A stretch of 64,000 nt of DNA from Neofusicoccum parvum (Eukaryota; Ascomycota; Dothideomycetes; Botryosphaeriales; Botryosphaeriaceae): NCBI GenBank assembly GCA_020912385.1, contig CP087215.1:62001-126000 (forward strand), given 5' to 3'. Position 1 is the stretch's first letter, and each line of letters starts with the position of its first letter. A model generated the notes under the pieces. The model did not search any database. It worked only from the letters and a program-made list of their open reading frames with translations, and was not told the origin of the DNA. A program made the position numbers and the translations under genes. This document shows positions 34,123-46,065 of this stretch, one piece after another.

Positions 34123-35461
34123 ATACGCCCCGAACTGCGTCGCATGATCCTACCTAGCGACTTCCTCTTTGTCCGCCGACATCCGTAACACTACCGATAT
34201 CAACAAGCCTACACACACTGCCATGGTAGAATCTGGGTTGATCTCGACAACTTGGATGGACTTGCAGCTGCGAATCGTGCAGGTCAATTCCAGGCTGAGA
34301 ATCGCCGGTCATGTCGTCATGCCGCAGATGACGATACCCAGCGCTCCATAAGGCACGCCGCTGCACGTTCTTCGAGCCGTACTTTAACAAGCAGCTTTTG
34401 GCGCTCGGAACAGCTGCATATCACGGTGATATGAGCGCGTCTGCTTGTCTGTGTGTTAACATTGCCGTGAAGCGGAAGCTCTTGCCCTTTGTGTAGGCGA
34501 CACTCGCAGCAGCAGCGGCGGAGGATGGTAGCCTTGCGGGGTCTACAGAAGTGTTCGAGATGCAGCGGGTTCTCTGTGCTGCGCGCATGTATTTCTGCTT
34601 CGGTACTGGTGATCTGCGTGTATAGCCAATAGCGTATTCAGTACACGTATAAAACTGTGCCTCAAAACGTGAATGGAAGTGCACTAGTTCTATCGGGCTA
34701 TTCTTAAATGTATTTTTAGACACGCTAGGATCATAAAGAGAAGGCCGTCCTGTCCCGTTGATAACGGCTAGTCCAGATAGCTCGGCAAGCCTCAAAAGCT
34801 TCGCTTCGACGCCCCTCTCTGTCTTCCATGCACGCGTCCACTTGCTTGCTCGCAACAATGACATACGTAGTCGGTGGGGTTGATTCGCAGCGGATCTCGC
34901 GTAGAGTTTCAGCGAATTTCAGCCCAACAGCCAACCACGCATGTATCGTGCCATCTCTTGGGTCGTTTCTGAGCGCTTTCATCCTCCGCCCCCACCTCAG
35001 CCTCCACTGCTGTCGCGGCCTCGTATCCCCCTGGCAGATCCAGGTTCCACCAGCCACTAGCAGTCGCGCGCCAAGCATCAGCACTGACCCTTCCCGAGAT
35101 CCGCTGCAGGCTCGCGGCTCTCGTAGTGAGCTCGTAACGATCCGACAAGGCAACGGTGTGAAACCCATTGCTACGTTTCCTTGGCCGATCTTTGTAACTC
35201 AGCAAGCGCAGCTTATGCGCGCCTCGTGCGTAACATTCCTGTCCCAAAAAGCGACGGTATGGCCAGCGCCACATGGCGTTCTGTACCCACTTTTATCAGG
35301 GCATGCTCCCCAAGTGCGATCCTGCGGTCCAGCTAGACGAGCAGGATCCTAAACCTGGGCGCTGCGTCGCATCCTGAATTTAGGGGCAATAAAAAGATGG
35401 ACTTCTCCCACCCTTCAGATCTCTGTCTACCTCCTATCGCCACAGGAGAGCGGAACTCAAG
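34123..35461. other. Upstream region of the carboxylesterase
   Basis: About 1.3 kb without a recognisable gene. Open frames on both strands overlap one another and have no family motifs. The last 60 bases before the esterase ATG are CT/CA-rich, as in many fungal 5' leaders. Confidence 0.5.
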
Positions 35462-37165
35462 ATGCTTTTGTCTTCGTCTGTCGTTTTTGCCGCCGCCTCC
35501 GGCATTTCACTCTTTTCAGCTCTCGCGTCCGCCCAAAATGTGACCGCGTCGCTTCCTGTCGTTGATTTGGGTTACGAGCTCTACCGCGCTGTTGGAGTCA
35601 ACGTGAGAATCCTATGGCAATCTGACCTCGAACCGCACGCTCACGCCGTCTAGGACACCTACGGATACTACAATTTCTCTAATATCAGATATGCAGCCGC
35701 GCCTCTTGGCGATCTGCGTTTCAAAGCGCCTGTCGCTCCCGCTACCAATCGCGCTACAATCCAGGATGGCAGTCTTAACCGAATTTGCCCCCAGGCGTCT
35801 ACCTCGTCAAACTCTACACGGGATCCACGTGAATCCGAGGACTGTCTCTTCTTGGATGTAATTGTACCCCAGAAGATCTTTGACAACGCCAGTCAAGGAA
35901 ACGGATCTGGAGCTCCCGTCCTCGTGTGGATCTACGGTACCGTCAACCTCCGTATTCTGTAACTGAGTGCTAATATATCGGCAGGCGGTGGTTACACAGC
36001 GGGCTCAAAGAACTATGACCCCAGCGGGCTGATCCAACGCAGCTCTGACGGAGTCATCTGGGTGGCCATGAACTATCGCCTCGGCGCTTTCGGCTTCCTC
36101 TCAGGCCCCACCTTCCAGATGAACGGGACTGCCAATGCCGGCTTATACGACCAGCGCTTTGCCCTCCAATGGGTCCAGGACAACATTCACCTCTTCGGTG
36201 GAGACAAGAACCGCGTCACCGTCTTTGGAGAGTCGGCTGGCGGTGGCTCTATCATGCACCACATTACGGCTTATGGGGGAACCGCCAAAGCCCCCTTCCA
36301 GCAGGCCATCCCTCAGTCCCCTGCTTGGCTTCCTTTTTCGTCGCTGTACGGGCAAGAACAGACTTTCCAGAGCTTCCTCACGGCTGCTGGAGTCAGCAGC
36401 CTGGAAGAGGCCAGGCAGCTCACCTCGGAGCAGCTGATCGCCGCGAACTACCAGCAGATTGCAACATCATCCGCCATCTACACCTACGGCCCGACCATCG
36501 ACGGCACCTACGTCACCCAAGACCCCAAGTCCCTGCTCAGCCACGGCCAATTCGACAAGTCCGTGAAGATCATGGTCGGCCACAACACCAACGAGGGCGT
36601 CGGCATGCTCCCCACGCTGTCCGCCGACGCGCAGCTCAACGCCCTCATCAGTGTGGCACTATCGACCACGCCGTCGGCGGTGCTGGAGTACATGACGACG
36701 ACGCTGTACCCGTCGTCCAGCAACAGCACGCTCTACTCGGACCCGAACACGCGCGCCGCGCTCTTCGCGGGCGAGGCCATCATCGACTGCAACGCGTTCG
36801 CGCTCAGCGCCGGGTTCGGCAACGACACGTACGCGTACCTGTTCGGCGTTTCGCCCGGCCTGCACGGCTTCGACGTCGCCCACACCTACTACGACCCGGC
36901 CACCGGCCACCGCAACACCGACGGCGGCGAGGCCCTGGACGCCTACCCGCTCAACGCCACCGTCGCCCACGTGCTGCAGGACTACATCCTGAGCTTCGCC
37001 ACGGCCGGCGTGCCTAGCAGCGCCCTGGACGGCCTGGCCGACGGCTTCGGGAAGTACGGCGCCGATGCCCAGGTCGTGGAGATGAGCGAGAGCGGCATTG
37101 AGGTAGTGACGGACCCGGCGGCGAATGACAGGTGCGCGTGGTGGGGTCTAAACTTGCTTTCTTGA
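35462..37165 (+). CDS. Secreted type-B carboxylesterase/lipase
   Basis: Three exons, 35462-35602, 35654-35936 and 35985-37165, with introns of 51 and 48 nt (GTGAGA/TAG and GTACCG/CAG), give 534 residues. A signal peptide of about 24 residues (hydrophobic core, then ALASAQ) is followed by several N-glycosylation sequons. The family signatures are EDCLFLDV, the oxyanion GGG after WIYG, and the nucleophile elbow GESAGGGS with Ser225. The length is normal for the carboxylesterase/cholinesterase family. It hydrolyses esters outside the cell; the substrate cannot be told from sequence. It lies 8.9 kb from the epoxide hydrolase, across LINE-2 (5 kb), so membership of the PKS cluster is possible but not shown. 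Confidence 0.93.
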
Positions 37166-38262
37166 GGAATCGGGGAAGAGATGTGCGTTCTACTTCGACA
37201 CAGCTGTACTTGAGCTATTTTGAACACGCTTTATTTGAATATAATCTAGACGGCAATAAATTTATCTTCGAAACAAACATCACTTCAGTGAATACCCTTG
37301 CACGTGGATTTCCCGGACGGTATTCTTAAATTTGCGGCTCCACCGTCTACCGAGGATCTTCGTTCCTGCGGCATCCTTTCCCGTGCAGGATTCCTGCCCT
37401 TGGGGTCATGCAGCCCGTGGGGCGTGGGGCTCATACTATTTTCCGGAGCCTGCCTTCCTATATGACGTAGCAGTGTTGCCCGACGCTTGTGTCATCTTGG
37501 CTCTCCTCCGGAACGAAGCCCGACGCTATCATCTCTCCTGTGCATACTTCCAGAGCCAAGCCTTTGTGCTAACTACTGTGTTGTATACTCTTTGCTTTCC
37601 ATCTCTGCATTGCTACGATGACGGCCGAAGGAGTAGCATTACGCACAGACTACCATGTGGCATGGATCTGCACGCTACCCGACGGGCTGTTGCCAACACG
37701 TCTACTGATACAGGTACGATTACAGCCAGCAGGCTTCATGAAGGGATACCGTTCTGGATATGATAGGGGCTTGAAGAGACTGGATGGTACGAGATGTACC
37801 ACGCAGCGTTGAAGCAACGTCATACGAGAAAGAATAGAAGGATTTGACTTCTCCCCTATGTTTAGTGGGGTTCGGCATCTTCAAATCCGTACCCCATGGC
37901 ACAAGCCGGAGTTGCGGCAGCGCTCGGTGCAGAAGCGGGTGGCGCCGCACACCCGTTCGTCAGGCATCCTCTGGGGGCCGATTCTGCACGACACCATTGG
38001 TTCCTGGGACAACCAACATCTTCAGTGCTCCCTCAACTCGAGTGAAAATCTTGAGCCTTTGCAGAAAGAGCAACCCACATCACCAACTGCGTACATGAAA
38101 GAGATTTGCTGGGGGCCAAATCATGGAAATGGACAGTGCGAAGGTGCCTGAGGGAGGCAGTATTTAAAGAAGGCATGCTCGACGGCTCCCAACTCAAACA
38201 CAAGCACTCAGCCACTCTTACCATCATCAACCCCATCTTCGCTCAACCTTTCTGACTTCACC
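37166..38262. other. Intergenic stretch, 1.1 kb
   Basis: No gene recognised. It contains the 3' flank of the esterase and the promoter of the small secreted protein. Short frames here lack domains. Confidence 0.5.
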
Positions 38263-38826
38263 ATGGTCGGCATTGTCTCATCGATCATCCTCGGCCTCAG
38301 CGCCCTTCAACTGGCATACGCTGCTGATGGCAAGGTCACTTTCTACCGCGACATCGACTGCAAGGGCACGAACATGTGGGACGGACATGTCGGCAGCGAC
38401 ACGGGCACCCCGGTCTCAAACAGTGACCTGAAAGAAGCGCTGTCCTTCTCGTACTCGGGCTACTTCAACATGATCATCGCGACGAGCAGCAAGTTCGACT
38501 CGAAGACCTGCTCCTACTGCAGCAACCACCACGAAGACCACCACGAAGGAGGATGCATCAACGTATGTCCCACGACGCTCGCCCCGTTGCAGAAACGCTT
38601 GTCGATGCTGACGACGCGTGAAATCACAGATCAACACCGGCTTTGGACCCAACTACGTTGCACTGCTCAGGTAAGCCTTCCAGACGCCAATCCGCGAAAT
38701 GGGGGAACTCTCTTTCTAACGGTGACATTCAGAGTGGGCAACGACCCGTCCGACTTCCCCTGCCGGAACTACCTGAACAGTTGCCCGTTCCCGGTCCCCC
38801 CTGGAAACGGCTTGGAGAAGCAGTGA
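38263..38826 (+). CDS. Small secreted protein with crystallin-like start
   Basis: Three exons, 38263-38562, 38630-38670 and 38733-38826, with introns of 67 and 62 nt (GTATGT/CAG and GTAAGC/CAG), give 144 residues. A signal peptide of about 21 residues ends at LAYA. The mature part begins GKVTFYRDIDCKGT, resembling the first strand-turn of beta/gamma-crystallin-like small secreted proteins. Cysteines lie in DCKG, CSYC, GGC, PCRN and NSC, so disulfides are likely. A His/Glu-rich patch (HHEDHHEGG) sits in the middle and could bind metal. No enzyme motif is visible. Small secreted cysteine-containing proteins of this kind are often host- or competitor-directed, but that is inference. Confidence 0.8.
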   Translation: MVGIVSSIILGLSALQLAYAADGKVTFYRDIDCKGTNMWDGHVGSDTGTPVSNSDLKEALSFSYSGYFNMIIATSSKFDSKTCSYCSNHHEDHHEGGCINVCPTTLAPLQKRLSMLTTREITDQHRLWTQLRCTAQVSLPDANPRNGGTLFLTVTFRVGNDPSDFPCRNYLNSCPFPVPPGNGLEKQ

Positions 38827-39453
38827 TCATACAGCACACCGCCGTCCGCTCTTGCAGCTCCATCGATGTGGAAAGCTGGGGTTATGATCTCAGAGACCCG
38901 GAATATATATATTGCGCATGAGTTATAGATGGAGATTAATCATTGGATGAAATAATACTACGCCAATTTCGCATCCTTGTGCCACTTGGTATCATTGCAT
39001 CTCTTGTTAGGCAGCCAGTGAAGAGTGCGGTATTCCCGCAACGAGCACTTGATTGTTTGGCTGAATACTCAGAGATGTCACTTTCATAATCTACGTTACA
39101 GCTTTGTGTTCAGTGAGAGAATGAGAAGTGCGATATTTGGACCAGGCTTGTCCACTGACTGCTTACTGCCGTTGAACTCGGTCAACTATCGTTAAGTTGA
39201 CCTGGATTGCTCCAACTGCGCTTGCACTGCCGCACGACATCAGATCCTGTGGGAGACGTCTGCACGGTGTCGGACCGGCAGCTCCTTAGTGAACGGTGGT
39301 GACGAGGTTGGACAAAAAACCGAGAGCTTCTGTTCGAGAGTGTCAACTGGCACTGCACAGTAACCGGCAAGCAGAGACATCAAGCACCGCACGGGGATTC
39401 AACGTGCAGAGGAAGCGTATTGAACAGCATAATTATTGTCACTACGCTCTACA
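38827..39453. other. Convergent spacer
   Basis: About 630 bases between the stop codons of the small secreted protein (+) and the hypothetical protein (-). No gene seen. Confidence 0.5.
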
Positions 39454-41094
39454 TCAATCGCCATAGCAGATATGTGGGCATTCCCTTCCACCATACAGCA
39501 AGAAGGCGGTGGCGAGGCATATAGCTCTCGCACGCTCGAAATCATGCAACAGCGCCCCATCATCCCCAGCTTCCATTGCCCTTGTCGCGGCCCTCTGCAG
39601 GTCCACCAGCTGCCCCACGAGATGCACGTCAGCATTGTGCGCCACGTTCGCGTTGACCCAACAGCGCAGGTATTCGACCTGGTCTTCCAGGACGGCCGGC
39701 CACGGCGATGGCGCGGCGTCTCCTGCAGCGGCAGCTTTCCGGATGAAACTCCGCATGCACTCGTCCCTGGCAGACTTGAATAATCCCGTGGCGCGGGTGC
39801 GCGCGTAGAGACCGAGCTCGAGCAACTGAATGCGGAACTCGTCGTGTACGCTTGGTCGTGCTTTCAATGTGTAAAGCAGCCACTGTGTTAGGTCGTAGAA
39901 AGGATCTGGGGTGAATAAGACAGCAGAAGAAATGCCTGAGGACGAAGTGCCTTCAGGATCTTGGGGCAAGGTACAAGGGACGCAGGATGGCGTTGATCTT
40001 GCAACGGCAGCATCCTGTGATGGCAGTGGCTGGCTGGTGTTAATCATCGGGTGGTTGTCGACTGTTTCCGGCCGCTCTGGGCAGTTTGCTTCATCTGCAT
40101 CTCCACCAGGCAAGCTGCTGTCTCGTCCTCCGTCTTCCTGAGTTGGATCCGCTTCTGTCGGCGACAGTGTCCCTGCATCAAGCCAGTAGTCAAGTTGTCG
40201 TGCTTTGTCGGCGGCATCTGATAGGCAATCCGATATCGTACGCTTTCTACTAGGGTTCAATGGGCTTGCATCTTTGAACTCCTTGTTAGATTCAGTGGGT
40301 TCAGTGTTCCAGATCAACACGGCGGAAGGCCCAGAGCGGGCGGACGCGGCATCGGCATCTGGAGACTTGCGATCAGGCTGAAGATGTGGCGTTTGGACAG
40401 CCTCGTCGTACGGCGGTGGCGCATCTTCGACGAAGGGGTTCCACGGTAGACCCGCTTTTTCGTCGCGGTAGGGATATTCAGACCAGCAATTCACATCTGC
40501 ACGAGTTCCATGATCGTAGGTTGAGTGATAATCAATAAGAGGGGTCTGTGCGTCTTCTGCTTGTAGTGCGTCGAGCGCATCGGAAAGGCGGCTGCATGTT
40601 GGTTCGTTGTTCGGCAGATGAAGGGTTAGGTTCTGAACCTCGGAGAGGACTTTCAAGCTTTTCACAATCTCAGCCGGGGCTCCGGCGAGGGGCCTCTGCG
40701 TCCTCCGGCGCGGCACGGGCATGACAGTGAACGCACGTTGGCCAAGGCCCAGGCACAGCTTCAATGCGCGCGTGTCGTCACCGTCAACGTTGTAGGCAGC
40801 GACTGACGCAAGAAGATGTTCGGCAGGGACGACGAGGAACATGTCGCGGGGACGCTCGGATGTGGAGGGGCGAAGCTTGACCGGAACGTGAATCGAGATC
40901 AATGTAGCCTTTCCATTCTGTCTGATGTCCAGTGTGAGGCGGGCTTTGTTGGCGCCGCCAGCCGTTCCATCCAGCCGCCCGAGGCGCATTGTCCTGCCAC
41001 TCCCTCCATCGCGCCACTCCACCAGAACATGGGTTTGTATGACGGGCTCGAGACGCGTTCCGAGCACGCGCAGCTCGCGACTGTGTAGGTCCAT
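39454..41094 (-). CDS. Hypothetical protein, lineage-specific, 546 residues
   Basis: Single exon from the ATG at 41094; the frame stays open further upstream but only to a TTG, so I chose this first ATG. The N-terminal 180 residues are compact and beta-rich (LEPVIQTHVLVEW, ARLTLDIRQNGKATLISIHVPV). A long acidic, Pro/Ser-rich and probably disordered middle (about 235-420) follows. The C-terminal 130 residues form a helical block (DPFYDLTQWLLYTLKARPSV to FERARAICLATAFLLYGG). I recognise no enzymatic motif, signal peptide or membrane segment. The two folded ends joined by a disordered linker suggest a regulatory or scaffold protein, but function is unknown. Confidence 0.72.
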   Translation of the reverse strand: MDLHSRELRVLGTRLEPVIQTHVLVEWRDGGSGRTMRLGRLDGTAGGANKARLTLDIRQNGKATLISIHVPVKLRPSTSERPRDMFLVVPAEHLLASVAAYNVDGDDTRALKLCLGLGQRAFTVMPVPRRRTQRPLAGAPAEIVKSLKVLSEVQNLTLHLPNNEPTCSRLSDALDALQAEDAQTPLIDYHSTYDHGTRADVNCWSEYPYRDEKAGLPWNPFVEDAPPPYDEAVQTPHLQPDRKSPDADAASARSGPSAVLIWNTEPTESNKEFKDASPLNPSRKRTISDCLSDAADKARQLDYWLDAGTLSPTEADPTQEDGGRDSSLPGGDADEANCPERPETVDNHPMINTSQPLPSQDAAVARSTPSCVPCTLPQDPEGTSSSGISSAVLFTPDPFYDLTQWLLYTLKARPSVHDEFRIQLLELGLYARTRATGLFKSARDECMRSFIRKAAAAGDAAPSPWPAVLEDQVEYLRCWVNANVAHNADVHLVGQLVDLQRAATRAMEAGDDGALLHDFERARAICLATAFLLYGGRECPHICYGD

Positions 41095-43049
41095 TCGTCT
41101 TCGGAGCGGGATTGGAAGCGATGGCACCTGGGGAGACGCAGTCAGCAGGATACTTAGCGACGCATGCACAGCCAACAGCACAATGCGCAAAGCTAGCGCG
41201 GCCAGGGTATCAACACAGCGACGGGCTGATGGGGCGAAGCCTCGGACAACTGGGCACTCGGATGGACGAGCGCAGGAGTCGCCACGGGAGGACAACGCAA
41301 GGCATCAACACAGCGTCGGGCTGATAGGGGCCAGGACAGCGATGCGCGTGGTGCGGCGGCGGTGTGCAGAGGATGCGGCGGACGGTGGGGCTGTTGTGGA
41401 TGGCGGAGAGTGGGAGGTGATGTTGCGGCGGCGTCAAGGTCGCTCGGTCGAAGTCGCTTGGCCGCGCCGGTGCACTCGCTTCAGTCACGTGCGGCAGATG
41501 TGACTGTCCCTCCGATTCTGCCGACCCCCGGCACCGAGCGCTTAGTGCACAGGAATATGATGATTTCGGGCTGCTTTGGCTGTCTCGTTTGCCTGCAATC
41601 TCTCTTTTCGCAGGTTCGACCCGTGCAGCGCTTCTTAAATCACGTGACTTACGTCCTGGTCAACGATGAGTCATCCCGTCAGGCGAGTTCGCGTCTCGCG
41701 TTATTGCCCCGCGTCGCGTCCTCCCAAACCGTCCCTCTGTTGACCTCCCCGCCTCCACTGCTCGCCACACCATCACCCACCCGTCACGACGAAGCAGCAC
41801 CTGATCCTCGTCTCTGCCGCCACTGGCTTGCAACCCCGGCAATCGACTGCCTGCCCTCCGCTCGACCGGGCTTCTTGAGTAGCGGTCGCGACAAGTTGGC
41901 CCTACTCTCCAGGATCGAGAACGCGACAGAATAGAAAGCGACGGCCTCGTTGGACGGGCGGACAGGCCAGACGGAAGCCCTCGGCGCATTTCGGAAAGAG
42001 TGGAGGTGCACAAAGATGGACTGGGCAGTGGCGATGAAGCGGATGAGCGAGCGTGGTCTTGACGCTCGCCCATCTCCGGTTCAGCTGCTGGCCTGGTGAG
42101 AATAGACGAACACTGGTGTGGCTGATACGGAACACTCGTACTTAAACCCCGACCGTCACCCTTCATAGCGCATTCTATCACACAGTTCTCTCCACACGTC
42201 GTGTTACATCACCGCTGTCACCATCGTCGCATCTACCAGCGCCATCCATCGCGTGCGCTCCTTACCCACCCGCAAAGCTCCCCGCATACTTTTTGCTGCC
42301 GCCCACATCCATAGTGAGATAGATGGGCATGTCAGCGCGGACAAGCCAGGGCTGTTCGTACACCACAATGCCCGGGAAGGAGGCAGGGGTAGACAGCAGC
42401 AGAGCGTCAGCTCGGCATGGCTCGGGACCTCGTCGGAATGCACGCGGGTCGGCGGAGATGTGCCGCCTAGACCCGCGCAGATTCTGGAAGCAGGCTGTGC
42501 CTAGTGCATCTGGTCTCGTGAAACCATCTTCTACGAGTTGGTGTGTCTGAGAGCTTCTTACGGCTTGACGTCGCCACGCGGTTGCTGCTGCGGAATCAAA
42601 GGCTACTCGAATCCTCAACGCTCGCAAAGCCTGAGAGAGTGAATGGTCACGTTGCCCAAGGAGTGAATATTACCGGCCGCGGCGACGTGAGGGCGTGCAG
42701 GTGGATTTCGCGGCTCGACAGCAACAATAGTTATTCACTTTCTCCTGTTCCATAACACATTCTCATGAACCAACTTCTACAATTCAACCCCAATAGCCAC
42801 CCCGGAATTTTTCTGTGCTGCTCGCTTACATTGTGTTTCGAGCCTCTATAGGCTCGCTTACTAGCCACTCTCATCCTTTCTCTCTTCTGTTTGTGTGACC
42901 AGATGACTCGAGCCAAGATCTACCCCGCTTTCGTCTGTTTAAAATGCGGACACGGCTCACGCACGCATACATAACACACTTTGCGTCCCAGACTTTGCAT
43001 CTCCCTTCCCACAAAGTACCTAGGAGCATGATGTTTACTGTCGGTCCTT
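41095..43049. other. Intergenic stretch, 2 kb
   Basis: Promoter side of both the hypothetical protein (-) and the NLR remnant (+). Several overlapping open frames (for example 41362-41934 and 42262-42627) occupy both strands with no ATG-supported, domain-bearing product. I found nothing I can name. Confidence 0.45.
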
Positions 43050-45322
43050 ATGGCATCGGATGATTACGTCAACTTCCGCCTGCGAGGCATCCCTCAGCAT
43101 TATTCAAGTAAGGGAGACATTCAGCTTTTGGTGAAAGATAAGCTGCATCTCGACGATGAAACTGGCATCAAGATACACTCTCTAGCAAGTAGTCCCAGTC
43201 GATTTGATTTTGGTACCAAAGTCGCCACCCTCAGCTTCCGACAGAGACCCGTTTGTTTCTTAGACTTAGCCCAATCACCATGGAATATCGACAATCTGAC
43301 ATTCGACACCGATTTTCATGGCTTTACTCCACTCAATGATTGGATCCTCGGAGACTTTTCGGCAGAGTAAGAGTGAAATTATGAAAAGGAGGTGTTGATA
43401 TATTGACCATATCTCTCTAGTCACATAGCTGTCTCTGGATTGGATGGCCATGCTTTCGGATCTTTCAAGAGGAGGAAAGGATCCTTCATGTGGCTTCGTG
43501 ACGCACTTCCACACCACTTCCCAGAAGCAAGGATCCTAGTATATGGGTGTGATACCCAACTACAGCAGAGTGTGTCCATTCAGAACATGGAAGATCTTGG
43601 AGATCACCTCCGCATGGCACTGAGGACATTGAAGAGAGAGGTTAGCTGTTCACATCATCTATGAATTTGGTTTTTCTGACGCTTCCCTGAAGAACCCTCA
43701 GGTGGACCAGCGCATTGTCTTACTTGGACATAGTCTCGGAGGTCTTGTTATCAAGGAGGTCAGTAATTCAACGCCAACATCTGATTCTAATTGCGAAATG
43801 ACTATAGGCAATGATTTTGATGAAAGAATCAAAAAGCAAAGCCGACCGTCTCTGTCTCAAGTCTATTCATGGTATACTTTTCTTTGGAGTGCCACATCAG
43901 GGTATGGAAATCAAGGCCCTGACAGCAATGGTGCAGGACCAGCCAAATCGGTCTCTTTTGGAAACTTTGAGAAAGAATTCCGTACTTCTGCGTCGACATG
44001 AAAGAGAATTTCCCAAGGTCCAAACAAACTTACACACGCTTATCGCTTTCTATGAGACACAGGAGTCTCCGACAGCAGAAATGGTTAGTTTTATGCTTAT
44101 AAACTTGAAGACTACTGTTCACTAGCTCTTAAGGGCCCGAATGGATGGAAATTGAGTGGTCCTCCAGCCATGTTGGTTGACGTATCGTCTGCTACATTTG
44201 GCTGCCATCATAGCCACCCAATTGATCGAAACCATTCTGATTTGGTCAAGTTCCATGACCAATACGATCCATACTATGCAAAGGTCCTTGTTTGTCTTGA
44301 TGATCTAAATGATCTGATGCGAGAAATCTCCGACAATAGAGATGAGATTGAGTCGATTGATGATGATGACGATGATGATGATTGTTAGTAAAACATCTCT
44401 TATAGTTCGAAAACAACCTCTAATATTTTACAGCGACTAAGCTACCCACAAGAGATGAGAAGCGAGGTTCGTCTAATGTCTGATAATTTCCGTATTTTAT
44501 ACTAACTCTGCGAGTAGGGTGCCTTCAATCACTGGCTTTCAAAGAACAATCTTCGAGGCGAGACGAGCTGAAGCCGGCCCCTAGGACCTGTGACTGGTTT
44601 CTCCAGGATGAAGTCTACCTTTCTTGGATCAATTCCGACCGAAGTCTTCTTTGGGTACAAGGAAAGCCTGGTGCTGGAAAATCCACAATGCACAGATCAC
44701 CAGGATGCTTGTTGAAAGAAGAGCAAACCAGAAAGACAACCCACAAGAGGATGCTGCCGAGGGAAATACAGCTGTGGATATAGACCTACCCGATCAGAAA
44801 GGCCGGTCCCCACTTGCGCTTGCCATCGAACAACGGTCTTTTTGGGCATCAAACAATGTTTCTTCTGCGTTCAACGAAATCGCACACTCTCTTATCAGTA
44901 TCGGTAATGCAGACCCCAATCTTGAAATCAGGAAGGAGACACAAGTTCGAAGTCTGCTTGCACAGGCTGCATTCAATGGAAATGAAGAGCTGGTCCGCAT
45001 CTTGTCGAAATCAAAGAGAATCAAGTGGGACTTTGGAGGTCACGATGTTATGCCATCAGTCCTGGAAAGAAGAGCTATCTACGAACCGAATAAGTTGCTG
45101 ATCCAGGTTTTAATAAACCAAGCCATCCAAGACACGGATCATTGGCAAGTTCCCTCAATTCTTCTTTCTGTGGTTACTGGCCGAGCTAGAATTGTCCGCA
45201 TTTTACTGAACGCAAGAAAGATTAGCCGACAAGCCGCAGAACTGTTGTGCATTGTGGCTAAGAGTTATGAGCATGAAAATGTCGTGCAAGTGCTGCTGGA
45301 AATGTTTATGCATTACAGTTAG
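43050..45322 (+). pseudogene. Decayed NOD-like receptor: lipase-like domain, P-loop, ankyrin-like tail
   Basis: Exons 43050-43366, 43421-43640, 43702-43758, 43808-44083, 44134-44383, 44434-44466 and 44518 onward join through six GT-AG introns of 49-61 nt. The N-terminus (about 1-340) is the alpha/beta-hydrolase/lipase-like domain found in front of fungal NACHT proteins (HGFTPLND, GLDGHAFGSFKRR, GHSLGG with Ser190, FFGVPHQGME, SSATFGC). An Asp-rich linker follows, then DWFLQDEVYLSW and a perfect Walker A, GKPGAGKST (433-441). Thirty-one residues later the frame ends at 44781-44783, giving 472 residues. Immediately after the P-loop another frame (about 44690-45322) runs through ankyrin-like helices (RSPLALAIEQ, VRSLLAQAAFNGNEELVRIL). 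The NACHT body, including Walker B and the winged helix, is missing, so a deletion with a frame change is the simplest reading. Confidence 0.82.
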
Positions 45323-46065
45323 CAAGATACGGCTGCGACTAAATTATGCATTTCCTACACAGATGCCCTTAGATGGGTCTGAGGCATCTTTATACGAGTT
45401 AGATTAGACAGCGAACACTTCGTCAAAACTCGCCACCATTCGCGAAAATTTCGAAATGAACAAGTTCAGCGAGGCTTCGGAGTTGAGTTTCCAGTTTGCT
45501 ACAGAGGGCACAAAAGGAATTGTTAGCCAAGCGCAGCCTCTTGTTCTTTTGTGTAGACAACGTTATTCCACCTACATAGACGGGAGACATGACTTTCCGT
45601 CCGCTTCTCTTTCCTTGACAGAGCGTGAGGACTATCCTTAGGTCCTACATCCTACCAGAGAGAAGATTTTGCGTTAATGCAATAAAGAAATTGTGTCTAA
45701 TTTATTGGCCCTAATAGTCGGGCGCCTGGACTACGGTTCGTCTGACATGGCGGCTGGAGACCGCGGCTTGCAGCAAGACGTTCATCAAGTGGGGGCAGTT
45801 GCTTGCATCGTTGTGTGGGGCGGCTCGTGTCGTGGGCTCGCCCCCTCAAGACTGAGCTCGGACAGTCACTCGGACCCGCACGCCACGTCATAGAACGATT
45901 TGTGGCCAACGAGGCTGAGTCCTTATACCTGACCGCTCCTTTCTCTTTGAACTCTGATTTAAGTGCCGGCTCTTGCTTTGAGAGCAACATCCGTATCGTA
46001 CTCCGTCAGTCGCTTCACGCACTCGCCTTGAACAATTTCCCCTGACGCGCTCCATTCTACATCTC
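45323..46065. other. Spacer between NLR remnant and HET gene
   Basis: About 740 bases. No gene seen; it should contain the HET gene promoter. Confidence 0.5.

Noticed and set aside
39454..41295. Longer start for the 546-residue hypothetical protein
   Set aside because: The extra 67 codons begin at TTG and have no conserved-looking content; the first ATG is at 41094.
44624..45322. The ankyrin-like frame as a separate gene
   Set aside because: Its apparent start is TTG and its first 27 codons are the P-loop region in a shifted frame. It reads best as the displaced tail of the broken NLR.
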